Positions 49,122-58,771 are shown, counted from the first letter of the stretch. The stretch: DNA of 64,000 nucleotides from Dawidia soli (GCF_018598185.1 NZ_JAHESC010000010.1:1-64000), one strand, 5' to 3'. Notes: a model not told the origin generated them from the sequence alone. Translations and numbers: made by a program.

Positions 49122-49550
49122 ATGGAAAACAAAAGCAAACGCGACGAGATCATCGAAGTCATCAACAAATTGTTTATTTATACCGACACCCGGCAGTGGA
49201 GTCGCCTGCAAGAAGAAGTCTTTACTCCCATCGTACAATTTGATCGGGGCCTGGAAGGAACCGTCGATCTGTCCGGGGCGGATATTACCAAGCTGTGGGA
49301 TGAGGGCTTTCGCGGTCTGGGTGCCATCCATCACCAGGCAGGAAATTACCTGGTAGACTTCGGTCACGAGTCTATTGAAGCCGATGTGTTCTGTTATGCC
49401 GTAGCCTATCACTTCACCAAAAACGAACCCGTTGAAAAACTGCGGGAGTTTATCGGGCGGTATAACATGCACGTGGTGCTGACAGACCTGGGGTGGCGGA
49501 TCGATCGCTTTAAATACACGCTCACCTACCGCAGCCCGGATGCCGCCTAA
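49122..49550 (+). CDS. NTF2-like (SnoaL) protein
   Basis: A cytosolic protein of 142 residues with the nuclear transport factor 2 fold seen in SnoaL-like proteins: an N-terminal helix (RDEIIEVINKLFIYTDTRQW), a middle HHQAGNYLVDF strand and a C-terminal strand pair (GWRIDRFKYTLTY). The family includes isomerases, dehydratases and ligand-binding proteins, so the role is open. The ATG at 49122 is preferred to a GTG 11 codons upstream, which has no family support. Confidence 0.78.
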   Translation: MENKSKRDEIIEVINKLFIYTDTRQWSRLQEEVFTPIVQFDRGLEGTVDLSGADITKLWDEGFRGLGAIHHQAGNYLVDFGHESIEADVFCYAVAYHFTKNEPVEKLREFIGRYNMHVVLTDLGWRIDRFKYTLTYRSPDAA

Positions 49551-49576
49551 CGCGGCGTCAGGATGGTAAAAATATA

Positions 49577-50251
49577 TTATTTCTGCGCGGGGACCGGGGC
49601 GTTGCTCTCGAAGAAATTGTTGAGCAACGAGATCAGCTCAGGCGCCGTGAGGTAATACATCACCTTCACATTGCGGGTATTGAACTCCGCCAGCAGATCG
49701 TAGTAGGCTGTTTCCGTGAGTCCATACTTTTGGATCAAGCCGCTTTTTGTCTCGGGATTGTTAATGACCACATCGACATACGTCTGCGCCCGGGCGTTGT
49801 CTTCCTTCAGCCAGACCAGCCTGCGTTTTTGTTTTTTCTCGCGCGACAAATAGAAGGGCACCCGGCGACGATCGATCTTTTCGTTCTGTTCATCAAACAA
49901 GCCCTCATACGGATCCATCCGCCGCGATTGCACCGTAACAGTATTTAATAAAATACTCTTCTCGCGCAGGCGGATCACGCTGGGCTCCCAATCCCACAGG
50001 GGTTGCTCCACGGACTGATACCCCACCACCGACAACACGAGCGTATCGCGCCGCGTAGCGGTAATGGCAAAATTTCCCTGCATATCCGTCGAGGTGCCGC
50101 GCATGGAGTTCTTCACCCGCACGTTTACGAACGGCAGCGCCGCAAAAGACGCGGAGTCTACCACCACGCCCTTAAATGTTTCCTGCTGCGCCAGCGCCGT
50201 GGCGAGCGGACACAAAAGAAAGGGGAGAAGGAAAGAAAGGCGGCGCAGCAT
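49577..50251 (-). CDS. Carboxypeptidase-like regulatory domain protein
   Basis: A 224-residue exported protein with signal peptide ending ATALAQQ. Residues about 24-110 form the regulatory-like beta-sandwich (FKGVVVDSASFAALPFVNVR and YQSVEQPLWDW). The remaining part is charged (YLSREKKQKRRLVWLKEDN) and ends with a helical segment and PAPVPAQK. Only one such domain is present and no membrane barrel, so it is probably a periplasmic or surface adaptor. Function is unknown. Confidence 0.75.
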   Translation of the reverse strand: MLRRLSFLLPFLLCPLATALAQQETFKGVVVDSASFAALPFVNVRVKNSMRGTSTDMQGNFAITATRRDTLVLSVVGYQSVEQPLWDWEPSVIRLREKSILLNTVTVQSRRMDPYEGLFDEQNEKIDRRRVPFYLSREKKQKRRLVWLKEDNARAQTYVDVVINNPETKSGLIQKYGLTETAYYDLLAEFNTRNVKVMYYLTAPELISLLNNFFESNAPVPAQK

Positions 50252-50261
50252 CCAGGAACTT

Positions 50262-50765
50262 TTACGGGTTTGTCAGCAACGTTATGATGTCGGCATGGCC
50301 CGAAAAAGTTTTAAGCAGCGTCGCGCGGTCGGCCATTTCAAAGTCGGCAAAGTCGAACCCCGGGGCCACGGTACAGCCTGCGAGCGTATAGCGGCCGGGT
50401 GTCTCGAGGTGTGCGCCAAACCACGTGTTGGCCGGTACGACCACCTGCAGCGAATCGCCGTGCTCGATGTCGGCACCCAACCGGTGCACGGTCAGGCCGT
50501 TCTCTTCGTGTAGCACATAGATCGAAAGGCTGTCGCCGGCATGGTAATGCCAGAGCTCGTCGGAACGGATGCGGTGAAACACCGAACGGTCCTGGTTGCG
50601 CAATAAAAAATAAATGGCGGTAGAGAAGCTCCGCCTGCCGGTAAAGCGCGCCGGCAGGCCAGAGGTCTCGATCGATTCGGCAGCACGGTATGTTTCGCGG
50701 TAAAAGCCCCCTTCGGGATGAGGCTTCAGATCTAAACAACGTACCCAATAGGCTGCGTCCTGCAT
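50262..50765 (-). CDS. Cupin domain protein (DUF985)
   Basis: A 167-residue cytosolic cupin. It matches DUF985: the start YWVRCLDLKPHPEGGFYRETYR, the core SVFHRIRSDELWHYHAGDSL with probable metal-binding His and Glu residues, and VAPGFDFADFEMADR near the end. Members are thought to be sugar epimerase-like or dioxygenase-like, without a proven reaction. It starts 14 nt after the stop of the malic enzyme gene on the same strand. Confidence 0.9.
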   Translation of the reverse strand: MQDAAYWVRCLDLKPHPEGGFYRETYRAAESIETSGLPARFTGRRSFSTAIYFLLRNQDRSVFHRIRSDELWHYHAGDSLSIYVLHEENGLTVHRLGADIEHGDSLQVVVPANTWFGAHLETPGRYTLAGCTVAPGFDFADFEMADRATLLKTFSGHADIITLLTNP

Positions 50766-50779
50766 GTTAATGATATCGA

Positions 50780-53059
50780 TTAAAGGTGATCGTTCTGCTC
50801 GTGTAGCTGAGCATCCACTACCGCGATGGCCGCCATGTTGACGATCTCGCGAATGGAGCTGCCCAGCTGCAGCACGTGCACCGGCTTCTTCATGCCTAAT
50901 AAAATCGGGCCAATGGCCTCGGCGCCGCCGATCTCCATCAGCAGCTTGTAGGCAATGTTACCCGAAGCCAGGTTGGGGAAGATGAGCGTGTTGGCAGGCT
51001 TGTCGGCCAGCGCGCTGAACGGGAACATCTCCTGTTGAATACGCGTGTCGAACGCCACGTTGCCTTGAATATCACCCTCGACGATCAGCGACGGGTCTTT
51101 CTCCCGCGCCAGCCGCACGGCCTCGCGCGTTTTTTCGGGAACCTCGCCCTTCGACGAGCCGAAGTTGGAGTATGACAACACCGCGATGCGCGGGTCCATA
51201 TCAAAGAACTTCACACCGCGTGCGGTCAGCTCGATGATGCCGGCCAGCTCTTGCGCCGTCGGATCGACGTTCACGGTGGTATCGGCAAAGAAGAACGTGC
51301 CCGTCTTGTTCATGATGATATACATACCGGCCACGCGGTCTACGCCATCGGCCGTGCCGATGATCTGCAGCGAAGGTAGAATGGTTTTCGGATAGTCTTT
51401 TGTCAAGCCGCTGACGAGGGCGTCGGCATCGCCGAACTCCACCATCATCGCTCCGAAGTAGTTGCGCTCGCGCATCAGGCGCTTGCTGTCCTGGTATGAC
51501 AGGCCCTTGCGCTGACGCTTCTGGTATAAACGTTCGGCGTAGCGCTCTACCGTAGCATCGTCTTCGCGCGGGTAAATGATCGGGCAATCCTCCAGGTCGA
51601 GGTTGTGCTCTTTGATCAGCGCGAGGATCTCTTCGCGGTTGCCGAGCAGGATCGGATGCGCAATGCCTTCGTCTTTGAGGATCTGTGCCGCCTTGAGAAT
51701 CTTGTGGTGGTTGGCTTCGGCAAAGACCACGCGCTTGGGGTTTTGTTTGGCGCGCTCGATGATCCGCGAAATAAGCTTCTGATCGATACCGATGCGGCGT
51801 TGCAGGTCGTGGTGATAGGCACCCCAGTCGGTGATCGGATGTTTGGCCATGCCCGTATCCATCGCCGCCTTTGCTACCGCCGGTGATACCGTGGTAATCA
51901 GGCGCGGGTCGAGCGGCTTGGGGATCAGGTACTCGCGGCCGAACTGAATGCGGTCGGCACCGTAGGCTTTTACTACCATGTCGGGCACGGGCTCCTTGGC
52001 CAGCTCGGCCAGCGCATGCACCGCGGCAAGCTTCATCTCTTCGTTGATCTCCTGCGCGCGCACGTCGAGGGCGCCGCGGAAGATATAGGGGAAGCCCAAC
52101 ACGTTGTTTACCTGGTTAGGATGGTCGGAGCGGCCGGTGGCCAGGATCGCATCCTGACGTGTGCGGCGCGCCAGGGTATAGTCGATTTCCGGGTTCGGGT
52201 TGGCCAGCGCAAACACGATCGGGTCTTTGGCCATGTTGTTGAGGTCTTGCGGTGTGATAGCGTCGGCGACCGAAAGGCCGACAAATACATCTGCGCCAAC
52301 CATGGCCTCTTGCAGTGTATTGAAAGGCACGTCGAGCACGAACTGCTGCTTGATGGAATCCAGCCCGGTGCGCTTGGCGTTCAGTACACCCTTGCTGTCG
52401 CACATCACGATGTTTTCCTTCTTCGCGCCCAGCGCGATGTATAGCTTGGTACAGCTTACCGCGGCAGCGCCCGCACCGTTTACGACGATCTTGACGTTGG
52501 CCATCTTCTTGCCCACGATCTCGAGCGCGTTCAGCAACGCCGCCGCCGAAATGATCGCGGTGCCGTGCTGGTCGTCGTGCATGATGGGAATGTTCATCTT
52601 CTCACGCAGCTCCGTCTCGATCTTAAAACACTCGGGTGCTTTGATATCCTCCAGGTTTACCCCCCCGAATGTAGGCTCCAGCGACTTCACGATCTTGATA
52701 AAAGCATCGGGGTCTTTTTCGTCGATCTCGATGTCGAACACATCGATGCCGGCAAATTTCTTGAACAATACCCCCTTGCCTTCCATTACAGGCTTGGACG
52801 CTTCCGGACCGATGTCGCCCAGCCCCAAGACGGCCGTACCGTTGGAGATCACGGCAACCAGGTTGCCCTTCGAGGTGTATTTATAGACATCTTCCTTGTT
52901 TGCGTGAATGGCTTTACAGGGTTCGGCCACCCCGGGAGAATACGCTAACGCGAGGTCCAGCTGGGTGCTCAGTACTTTGGTCGGTACTACTTCAATCTTT
53001 CCCGGCTGCCCGTGCATATGGTAATTCAGGGCATCTTCCTTTCTGATTTTAATAGACAT
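50780..53059 (-). CDS. maeB: NADP-dependent malic enzyme with C-terminal phosphotransacetylase-like domain
   Basis: Converts malate to pyruvate with CO2 release and NADP reduction. The 759-residue length fits the two-part MaeB type. The malic enzyme half (1 to about 430) contains [16 protein letters not shown], the [11 protein letters not shown] active-site region and the dinucleotide motif [12 protein letters not shown]. The C-terminal half (about 435-759) resembles phosphotransacetylase and usually acts as an acetyl-CoA sensing or regulatory domain rather than an enzyme. It supplies NADPH and pyruvate in the cytosol. Confidence 0.95.
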   Translation of the reverse strand: MSIKIRKEDALNYHMHGQPGKIEVVPTKVLSTQLDLALAYSPGVAEPCKAIHANKEDVYKYTSKGNLVAVISNGTAVLGLGDIGPEASKPVMEGKGVLFKKFAGIDVFDIEIDEKDPDAFIKIVKSLEPTFGGVNLEDIKAPECFKIETELREKMNIPIMHDDQHGTAIISAAALLNALEIVGKKMANVKIVVNGAGAAAVSCTKLYIALGAKKENIVMCDSKGVLNAKRTGLDSIKQQFVLDVPFNTLQEAMVGADVFVGLSVADAITPQDLNNMAKDPIVFALANPNPEIDYTLARRTRQDAILATGRSDHPNQVNNVLGFPYIFRGALDVRAQEINEEMKLAAVHALAELAKEPVPDMVVKAYGADRIQFGREYLIPKPLDPRLITTVSPAVAKAAMDTGMAKHPITDWGAYHHDLQRRIGIDQKLISRIIERAKQNPKRVVFAEANHHKILKAAQILKDEGIAHPILLGNREEILALIKEHNLDLEDCPIIYPREDDATVERYAERLYQKRQRKGLSYQDSKRLMRERNYFGAMMVEFGDADALVSGLTKDYPKTILPSLQIIGTADGVDRVAGMYIIMNKTGTFFFADTTVNVDPTAQELAGIIELTARGVKFFDMDPRIAVLSYSNFGSSKGEVPEKTREAVRLAREKDPSLIVEGDIQGNVAFDTRIQQEMFPFSALADKPANTLIFPNLASGNIAYKLLMEIGGAEAIGPILLGMKKPVHVLQLGSSIREIVNMAAIAVVDAQLHEQNDHL

Positions 53060-53143
53060 GCAGTCGTTGGTTAATGAGGGCCAAATATAATCACCTTAAA
53101 TTTATTGTGATTTGCGAATTGATTTTAGGAATTTTGACCCTCC

Positions 53144-53878
53144 ATGGAAAAATCAGACATGATCTACGGCACCCGGGCCGTGATAGAAGCCATTGTGGCA
53201 GGAAAGGAAATCGAAAAAGTGATGATCCAGTCCGGGTTGACCAACGACCTGATAAAAGAGCTGATCGCAACGGCCAAAAATCACCGCGTGCCCTTCACGT
53301 TCGTGCCGGCCGAAAAGCTCAAACGCATGTCTTCCCGCAACCATCAGGGGGTGATCTGCCTGCTGGCCGCCGTGACCTTCGTCCCCCTGGACAACCTGAT
53401 AGACAAGGCCTTTAGCGAAGGCCGCGAGCCCTTCTTCCTGCTCATGGACCGCGTTACCGACGTCCGCAACTTTGGCGCTATGGCCCGCACGGCCGAGTGC
53501 GCCGGCCTGGACGGTATAATTATAGGCGAAAAAGGCAGCGCCCCCATTACCAGCGATGCCATGAAAACCTCGGCCGGGGCCCTCAACCACCTGCCCGTAT
53601 CGCGCGAAGCGGATCTGAAGAAAACGGTTAAATTACTGCGCGACAGCGGTATACGCGTCATCGCCTGTACCGAAAAGGGCAAGCAGGACCTCTACGACGT
53701 AAACCTGACAGGCCCCATCGCGGTCATCGTGGGTTCGGAAGAAGATGGAATTTCAGACATACTGATCCGCGAAGCCGACGAGCTGGCCCGCATCCCCATG
53801 CAGGGAAAGATCGGCTCCCTCAACGTATCGGTAGCCGCCGGCATCGCCATCTACGAAGTAGTGCGCCAGCGCCGTTAA
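53144..53878 (+). CDS. rlmB: 23S rRNA 2'-O-methyltransferase RlmB
   Basis: A SPOUT-class methyltransferase of 244 residues that methylates the 2'-O of a conserved guanosine (G2251 in E. coli numbering) in the 23S peptidyl transferase region. It has the N-terminal substrate-binding domain (IYGTRAVIEAIVAGKEIEKV) and the trefoil knot with motifs DRVTDVRNFGAMARTAEC, IVGSEEDGIS and IPMQGKIGSLNVSVAAGI. Length and motif order are normal. It diverges from the malic enzyme gene with an 84-bp gap. Confidence 0.95.
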   Translation: MEKSDMIYGTRAVIEAIVAGKEIEKVMIQSGLTNDLIKELIATAKNHRVPFTFVPAEKLKRMSSRNHQGVICLLAAVTFVPLDNLIDKAFSEGREPFFLLMDRVTDVRNFGAMARTAECAGLDGIIIGEKGSAPITSDAMKTSAGALNHLPVSREADLKKTVKLLRDSGIRVIACTEKGKQDLYDVNLTGPIAVIVGSEEDGISDILIREADELARIPMQGKIGSLNVSVAAGIAIYEVVRQRR

Positions 53879-53918
53879 AAATGGGGTAATCAGGCTTCCC
53901 GAAGGAGGCTTCCTTATG

Positions 53919-53953
53919 GCATGCTTATAGGCATACATATAGCATGCTTATAG
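53919..53953. repeat. Two copies of GCATGCTTATAG
   Basis: The 12-mer GCATGCTTATAG occurs at 53919-53930 and again at 53942-53953, in an AT-rich stretch after rlmB that also contains CATACATATAG and AGCTATGG variants. The repeat is local to the 133-bp gap between the convergent rlmB and rocD genes; no function is evident. Confidence 0.5.
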
Positions 53954-54011
53954 CAAAGCTATGGATACCTTATTGTAAGCTTATAATGAGTTTATTATAA
54001 TTCCGGGTGTG

Positions 54012-55250
54012 TCACCGTCGATACGCCAACACCGCCCGCTCGATCATATCACAGCAGTCGTGCAACTGCTCTTCCGTGATGACCAGCGGGGGCGCAAAGC
54101 GGATGATGTTGCCATGCGTAGGCTTGGCCAGCAATCCTTCTTTCATAAAGGCTACACACAAGTTCCAGGCCGTCTTGCTCTCCGCGGTATCGTTGATCAC
54201 GATCGCATTCAATAAACCTTTACCGCGCACCAGCGTAATGAGATCCGTCTTGCGGATCAGGGCTTCCATGCGCTGACGGAATATAAGACCCAGCTGGGCC
54301 GCGTTCTCCGCGAGGCGCTCGTCCAATACTACCTGCAATGCTTCTATACACACCGCAGCCGCCAACGGATTGCCGCCAAAGGTAGAGCCGTGCTCGCCCG
54401 GGCGGATCACCAGCATCACCTCGTCATCGGCCAATACGCACGACACCGGCATCGTACCACCGGAGAGCGCTTTGCCGAGGATCAGCAAGTCCGGCCGTAC
54501 GCCTTCGTGATCGGACGCCAGCATCTTGCCCGTGCGTGCAATGCCCGTCTGGATCTCGTCCATCATGAGCAATACGTTGTTCTGGCGGCACAGTTGTTCC
54601 GCCGTCTTCAGATAACCTTCTGCTGGAATATATACGCCGGCTTCGCCCTGGATCGGTTCGATCCACAGCCCGCAGACGTTCGGGTTGGCCAACGCCTTTT
54701 CCAGCGCGGCCGTATCGTTATACGCGATGATCTCGAAGCCCGGCATAAACGGCCCGAAGCCGCCGCGCGAATCAGGATCGGTAGACGCCGAAATGATCGT
54801 CGTCGTCCGACCGTGAAAATTCTTGCGCACCGCGACAATGACCGCCTGGTCGGCCGGGATGCCCTTCTTGGTATAGCCCCACTTGCGTGCCAGCTTGATG
54901 GCCGTCTCGTTGGCTTCGGCGCCGCTGTTCATAAAGAGGGACTTCTGATAACCGAAGAGCTCGCAGATATACTTCTCCGCACGGCCCAGCTTGTCGTTGT
55001 AGAACGCACGCGAGGTAAGCGTGAGCTCTTTTGCCTGCCGGATCAGCGCATCGATGATCCGCGGGTGACAATGCCCCTGGTTGACGGCGCTGTAGGCCGA
55101 CAGGAAATCGTAATAGCGTTTGCCTTCCACATCCCAGACAAACACACCTTCGCCCTTGCACAGCACGACGGGCAGCGGATGATAATTGTGCGCTCCGTAC
55201 TGATCTTCCAGCGAAATGGCTTCTTGACTTGATGTGATGGCGTGCAGCAT
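54012..55250 (-). CDS. rocD: Ornithine aminotransferase
   Basis: Transfers the delta-amino group of ornithine to an oxo acid, giving glutamate semialdehyde, in arginine and ornithine breakdown. A class III PLP aminotransferase of 412 residues. The N-terminal DQYGAHNYHPLPVVL and FLSAYSAVNQGHCHPRI segments are the ornithine-specific signature. PLP motifs include LLMMDEIQTGIARTGK and the lysine in LLILGKALSGG. ATG 55250 is chosen over a TTG at 55256 that would add two residues. A 16-bp palindrome lies upstream. Confidence 0.95.
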   Translation of the reverse strand: MLHAITSSQEAISLEDQYGAHNYHPLPVVLCKGEGVFVWDVEGKRYYDFLSAYSAVNQGHCHPRIIDALIRQAKELTLTSRAFYNDKLGRAEKYICELFGYQKSLFMNSGAEANETAIKLARKWGYTKKGIPADQAVIVAVRKNFHGRTTTIISASTDPDSRGGFGPFMPGFEIIAYNDTAALEKALANPNVCGLWIEPIQGEAGVYIPAEGYLKTAEQLCRQNNVLLMMDEIQTGIARTGKMLASDHEGVRPDLLILGKALSGGTMPVSCVLADDEVMLVIRPGEHGSTFGGNPLAAAVCIEALQVVLDERLAENAAQLGLIFRQRMEALIRKTDLITLVRGKGLLNAIVINDTAESKTAWNLCVAFMKEGLLAKPTHGNIIRFAPPLVITEEQLHDCCDMIERAVLAYRR

Positions 55251-55625
55251 ATACAAATAGACTCAGGGTACCAGGCAAATTTACCAAATCACGCCCGTAA
55301 ACCCTAAATACAAATGCATCCGCCGGCAAAAATGAAAACTTTAAAGTTTTTACGACTGTTTTCGAAAGAAATAGGTTCAGACATGACAAATTGCACCCCA
55401 AAATTAAAACGTATTTAAAACACCACGCACCCGGGTGCAAGCCTTCGCGCGAGCTGGATCCCGATAGTCGGGAGTGTGCTGTCTGTGACTGCCGTCAGCT
55501 AACGCAAATAGTGGTAAAAGGGAAAAAGAAATCATATCCCCGGAAAAGAAAATAGAACAGGAAAAAAGAACAGCATAAACTGGTTCATCAAGCGCAAGGG
55601 CTTAGAAAAACCGCAACAAAACAGA
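55251..55625. other. Divergent intergenic region with a 16-bp palindrome
   Basis: These 375 bp separate the divergent rocD and rmuC genes and hold no gene. A perfect 16-bp palindrome, AAAACTTTAAAGTTTT (55335-55350), lies about 85 bp before the rocD start and may be an operator or part of its promoter. A small hairpin, TCCCGA-TAG-TCGGGA (55459-55473), lies further on. Confidence 0.4.
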
Positions 55626-56948
55626 ATGGAAATAGTATTATTAATAACAGGCCTCATCATCGGCGCTGTCGCCGCCTGGTTCATCGCTAAGTTTAAATTC
55701 ACGGCCGAAAACCAAAGCTCCTCCGGCACACTACTGGCTGAGCAAGAGCGCGGCAAAGTCTTACAGTCGCAGGCACAGGTATTAAAAGTAGAGCTCGACG
55801 CCGAACGCGCACGCCTGTTAGACATGAATCAAAAGCTTGCCGCCGCCCAAGCCGACTACCGCAACTTACAAGAGCGTCTGCAAGAGCAACGCAAAGAAAT
55901 GGAGGCATTGAACGAAAAGTTCGCCATCCAGTTCAAGAACCTCGCTAACGACATCTTTGAAGAAAAGAGCAAAAAGTTCACCGAGCAGAACCGCACCAAC
56001 CTCTTCGACATACTCAAGCCGCTGGGCGAGAAGATCACCGACTTCGAGAAGCGCGTGGAAGATACCCACAAAGACACCATCACGCGCAACGCGGCCCTGC
56101 GTGAGCAGCTCGAGAACCTGCAGAAGCTGAACGTGCAAATGACACGCGAAGCCGAAAACCTTACCCGCGCGTTACGCGGCGACGCCAAGACGCAAGGTGC
56201 CTGGGGCGAATTTATACTCGAAAGCATCCTGGAAAAGTCCGGCCTTGAAAAAGACCGCGAATATTTTATTCAGGAATCGTTCACGACGGCAGAAGGCCGT
56301 CTGCGCCCCGATGTAATTATACGGCTGCCCGAAAAAAGACATGTCATCATAGATTCAAAGGTGAGTCTTACCGCCTATACAAACTTTGTCAATGCGGCGA
56401 CGGATGAGGAGAAAGTAGCCGCGTTGAAGAGCCACCTGATCTCGATCCGTCAGCACATGAAACTGCTGGGCGATAAAAATTACCAGAAGAACATAACCGG
56501 TGATAGCAGCCTCGACTTCGTCATCATGTTTATACCCGTAGAGCCCGCGTATATACTCGCCATTCAAAGCGAGCAACTGTTATACGAAGAAGCCCTCGAA
56601 CGCCGCATCGTCTTCGTCAGCCCCACACTGCTGATCCCGTCACTGCAGCTGATCAAAAACACATGGAAGCAGGAGTATCAAACCCGCAACGTCATTGAGA
56701 TCGCCAGCAAAGCCGGCGACCTGTACGATAAATTCGTGGGCTTCTCGGAAGACATGATCACCATGGGTCGCCACCTGGAAACATCGAAGAAATTCTACGA
56801 AGAATCGATGAAGAAGCTCTCCGTCGGCAGCGGCAACCTGGTACGACGCGTCGAAGATCTGAAGAAGCTCGGCGTAAAAGCGAGCAAAACAATTGATGCC
56901 AACCTGCTAAAACGCTCCGAAGATCAACCCGACATGTTTGAGCGGTAA
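55626..56948 (+). CDS. rmuC: DNA recombination protein RmuC family
   Basis: A 440-residue protein with an N-terminal membrane helix (MEIVLLITGLIIGAVAAWFI), a long coiled coil (about 30-150, rich in Gln/Glu/Lys) and the RmuC nuclease-like domain (about 160-400), which contains GAWGEFILESILEKSG, RPDVIIRLPEKRHVIIDSKV and LLIPSLQLIKNTWKQE. RmuC limits inversions at short inverted repeats in E. coli; a nuclease role is predicted from the fold. Membrane anchoring by the N-terminal helix is the family norm. Confidence 0.94.
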   Translation: MEIVLLITGLIIGAVAAWFIAKFKFTAENQSSSGTLLAEQERGKVLQSQAQVLKVELDAERARLLDMNQKLAAAQADYRNLQERLQEQRKEMEALNEKFAIQFKNLANDIFEEKSKKFTEQNRTNLFDILKPLGEKITDFEKRVEDTHKDTITRNAALREQLENLQKLNVQMTREAENLTRALRGDAKTQGAWGEFILESILEKSGLEKDREYFIQESFTTAEGRLRPDVIIRLPEKRHVIIDSKVSLTAYTNFVNAATDEEKVAALKSHLISIRQHMKLLGDKNYQKNITGDSSLDFVIMFIPVEPAYILAIQSEQLLYEEALERRIVFVSPTLLIPSLQLIKNTWKQEYQTRNVIEIASKAGDLYDKFVGFSEDMITMGRHLETSKKFYEESMKKLSVGSGNLVRRVEDLKKLGVKASKTIDANLLKRSEDQPDMFER

Positions 56949-56983
56949 CCTTGCGCCAGCAAAAGCTAAGGGGGTAGTAGGGG

Positions 56984-57024
56984 TGAAGTGACCCCGAAAA
57001 AGTGTCCAACTTTTCGGGGTCACT
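56984..57024. repeat. Near-perfect inverted repeat resembling IS3-type ends
   Basis: AGTGACCCCGAAAAAGT (56987-57003) and ACTTTTCGGGGTCACT (57009-57024) are inverted copies with one extra A in the first arm and a 5-nt loop. The right half reads TGTCCAACTTTTCGGGGTCACT, and the left half TGAAGTGACCCCGAAAAAGT, which resembles the terminal repeats of IS3/IS150-group elements as I remember them. With no transposase between them it may be a minimal remnant of two ends, or simply a terminator for the convergent rmuC and thioredoxin genes. Confidence 0.5.
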
Positions 57025-57106
57025 CGCGACCACCGGCCGCCCCTCAAATTATCTTCGTGCCCCGAAGATAACAGCATCCAGGAGACGGTGCAGACTACGT
57101 ACTACA

Positions 57107-58213
57107 TCAATAAACCCGCCCGATATGCTCCACAATGATCTTCTTCAACCCCAACGCATCGATCACCCCCTGCTTCCCATAAATGATCTTCCCCCCGGGC
57201 GCGATGAACAGTGTATACGGCAATGACCCCTCCCAATTCTTATCCAGCCCTTCAATAAAAGCATACTTATCCCCATTAAAAATATAGTTCTTCGTCGAAG
57301 CCTGCTTTTTAGTCAGAAAGTTCAACGCATTCGGCTTCCGGTTGATATCATCGAGGCTGATCGTCACCAGCTCAAACTCCCGGTTCCGATACATCCTGTT
57401 CATGTCGACAAACTCCGGAAACTCCGCCACGCACGGCCCGCACCAGGTGGCCCATACATTTATAAGTTTATAGTTTGTCCCTTCATTCTTCAAAAGCTCC
57501 TTCAGGTGCTCGAGGCTCAGATCATCGATCGCCACCTTTTCGTTTGCCCAATCATCCGCAGCCTTATTCGCAAAGTCGCGCTTGTCCGGCCATTTGATCG
57601 AGCAACCAAACGTCTTGGTCTTCTCCACCGGCACGGGCTTGCCGGCGACTAAAGCATCCAATGCCTGGCGCGTATCGTGCACCGTAGCCGTCCCGGGCTT
57701 TTCTTTATCGTCGATTCGCCCCGTGTAACGCAGCTTGCGGTTCTGATCAAAGATAAAGACGTGCGGAGTCGCCTGGGGCCCGTAGCGTTTAGAGATCGAC
57801 GAAGTCGCTCCGTCATACAGATACGGAAAGTTGAACTGTTTATCCTTTGCCCGGATCTTCATTTCCTCAAACGTGTCGCTCAGGTCGGTATAGCCCAGCT
57901 CGTCGAGGCGTATCGCTTGCGGGTCGTTGGGGGAGATGGCGACCAGGCCCACGCCTTTGGGGTTGTAGTCAGCCGCCAATTGCTTGATGCGGTCTTCATA
58001 GGCCTGGGCGGTGGGGCAATGGTTGCAGGTGAAGACCACCACGAGGAATTTGTATTGGGCAAAGTTTTTGAGTGTATAGGTTTTGCCGTCGGTGCCGGGC
58101 AGCGAGAAGTCGGGGGCGGCGGCGCCGATGGCCAGGGGCACGGGATCGGAAGCATGTACGGTTCCCGGCAGGCAAAAGGCTAGCAGGAGCGCGATAAGAG
58201 CGAAGGGTTTCAT
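57107..58213 (-). CDS. Exported protein with two thioredoxin-like domains
   Basis: A 368-residue protein with a signal peptide (residues 1-21, ending TVHAS). Domain one (about 25-190) is peroxiredoxin/AhpC-like with a Cys63-x-x-Cys66 pair (CNHC) and a FKYT-like core (VAISPNDP). Domain two (about 245-368) is TlpA-like with the classical WATWCGPC motif (Cys258 and Cys261). A linker carrying one further Cys (CSIKWPDKRDF) joins them. It probably acts as a thiol:disulfide oxidoreductase in the periplasm. The fusion of two such domains is found in Bacteroidota; the partners are unknown. Confidence 0.88.
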   Translation of the reverse strand: MKPFALIALLLAFCLPGTVHASDPVPLAIGAAAPDFSLPGTDGKTYTLKNFAQYKFLVVVFTCNHCPTAQAYEDRIKQLAADYNPKGVGLVAISPNDPQAIRLDELGYTDLSDTFEEMKIRAKDKQFNFPYLYDGATSSISKRYGPQATPHVFIFDQNRKLRYTGRIDDKEKPGTATVHDTRQALDALVAGKPVPVEKTKTFGCSIKWPDKRDFANKAADDWANEKVAIDDLSLEHLKELLKNEGTNYKLINVWATWCGPCVAEFPEFVDMNRMYRNREFELVTISLDDINRKPNALNFLTKKQASTKNYIFNGDKYAFIEGLDKNWEGSLPYTLFIAPGGKIIYGKQGVIDALGLKKIIVEHIGRVY

Positions 58214-58399
58214 GGGTGCAAAGGTTTGTTTCAGACGAATTTAGCCATTCTGCCCTATTTTCCGCCCTCGAATACACCGGCGGTAGGACCTGCATTCCGG
58301 CGACGGCATTTGCCAACCGTCGACGGTTTGCCATGTACCTTTCCCGTCGTTTATACTATTTGCCCCACCCGGGAAGTTAATATCTTTGTAAACACGCAT

Positions 58400-58765
58400 A
58401 TGAAGTCATTCCTTTCTATTCTGCTGGTGTTGGTGGTCTGTACCGCTTACGGACAATCGTCCAAAAAGCGCAAGCGCGACAGCGACAATACATTCCAGAA
58501 TTCGCCGTCGACGGTAGACCCCAACTTCGCGCCGCCGGAAGCGCCCCGGCATTCCAAACGCCGCAGCGGTAAAGGTCCTACGGTAGAATCACAGAAAGCA
58601 TACGCAGACCGGATGCATGCCACCGTCAAGGCTAAACGCAAAGCCGAGAAGGAGATGATGAAGCCTCAGTACTCCGATCCCATGTACTTCGGCCATAAGC
58701 GTCCACCCAAAAAACGCCCGCCTGGCAAAATGAAGTATTGCAAGGTCTGCGGCATCCGGCATTGA
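58400..58765 (+). CDS. Small basic secreted protein, unknown function
   Basis: A 121-residue exported protein with signal peptide ending TAYGQ. The mature part is very basic: SSKKRKRDSDN and SKRRSGKGPTVE near the start, KAKRKAEKEMMK in the middle, and a Lys/Pro-rich HKRPPKKRPPGKMKYC end with a CKVCGIRH tail that has two cysteines and a His. A possible metal or nucleic acid contact is suggested by the CxxC, but nothing is proven. ATG 58400 opens the signal peptide; the longer frame from 58226 is not supported. Confidence 0.62.
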   Translation: MKSFLSILLVLVVCTAYGQSSKKRKRDSDNTFQNSPSTVDPNFAPPEAPRHSKRRSGKGPTVESQKAYADRMHATVKAKRKAEKEMMKPQYSDPMYFGHKRPPKKRPPGKMKYCKVCGIRH

Positions 58766-58771
58766 TTTGAC

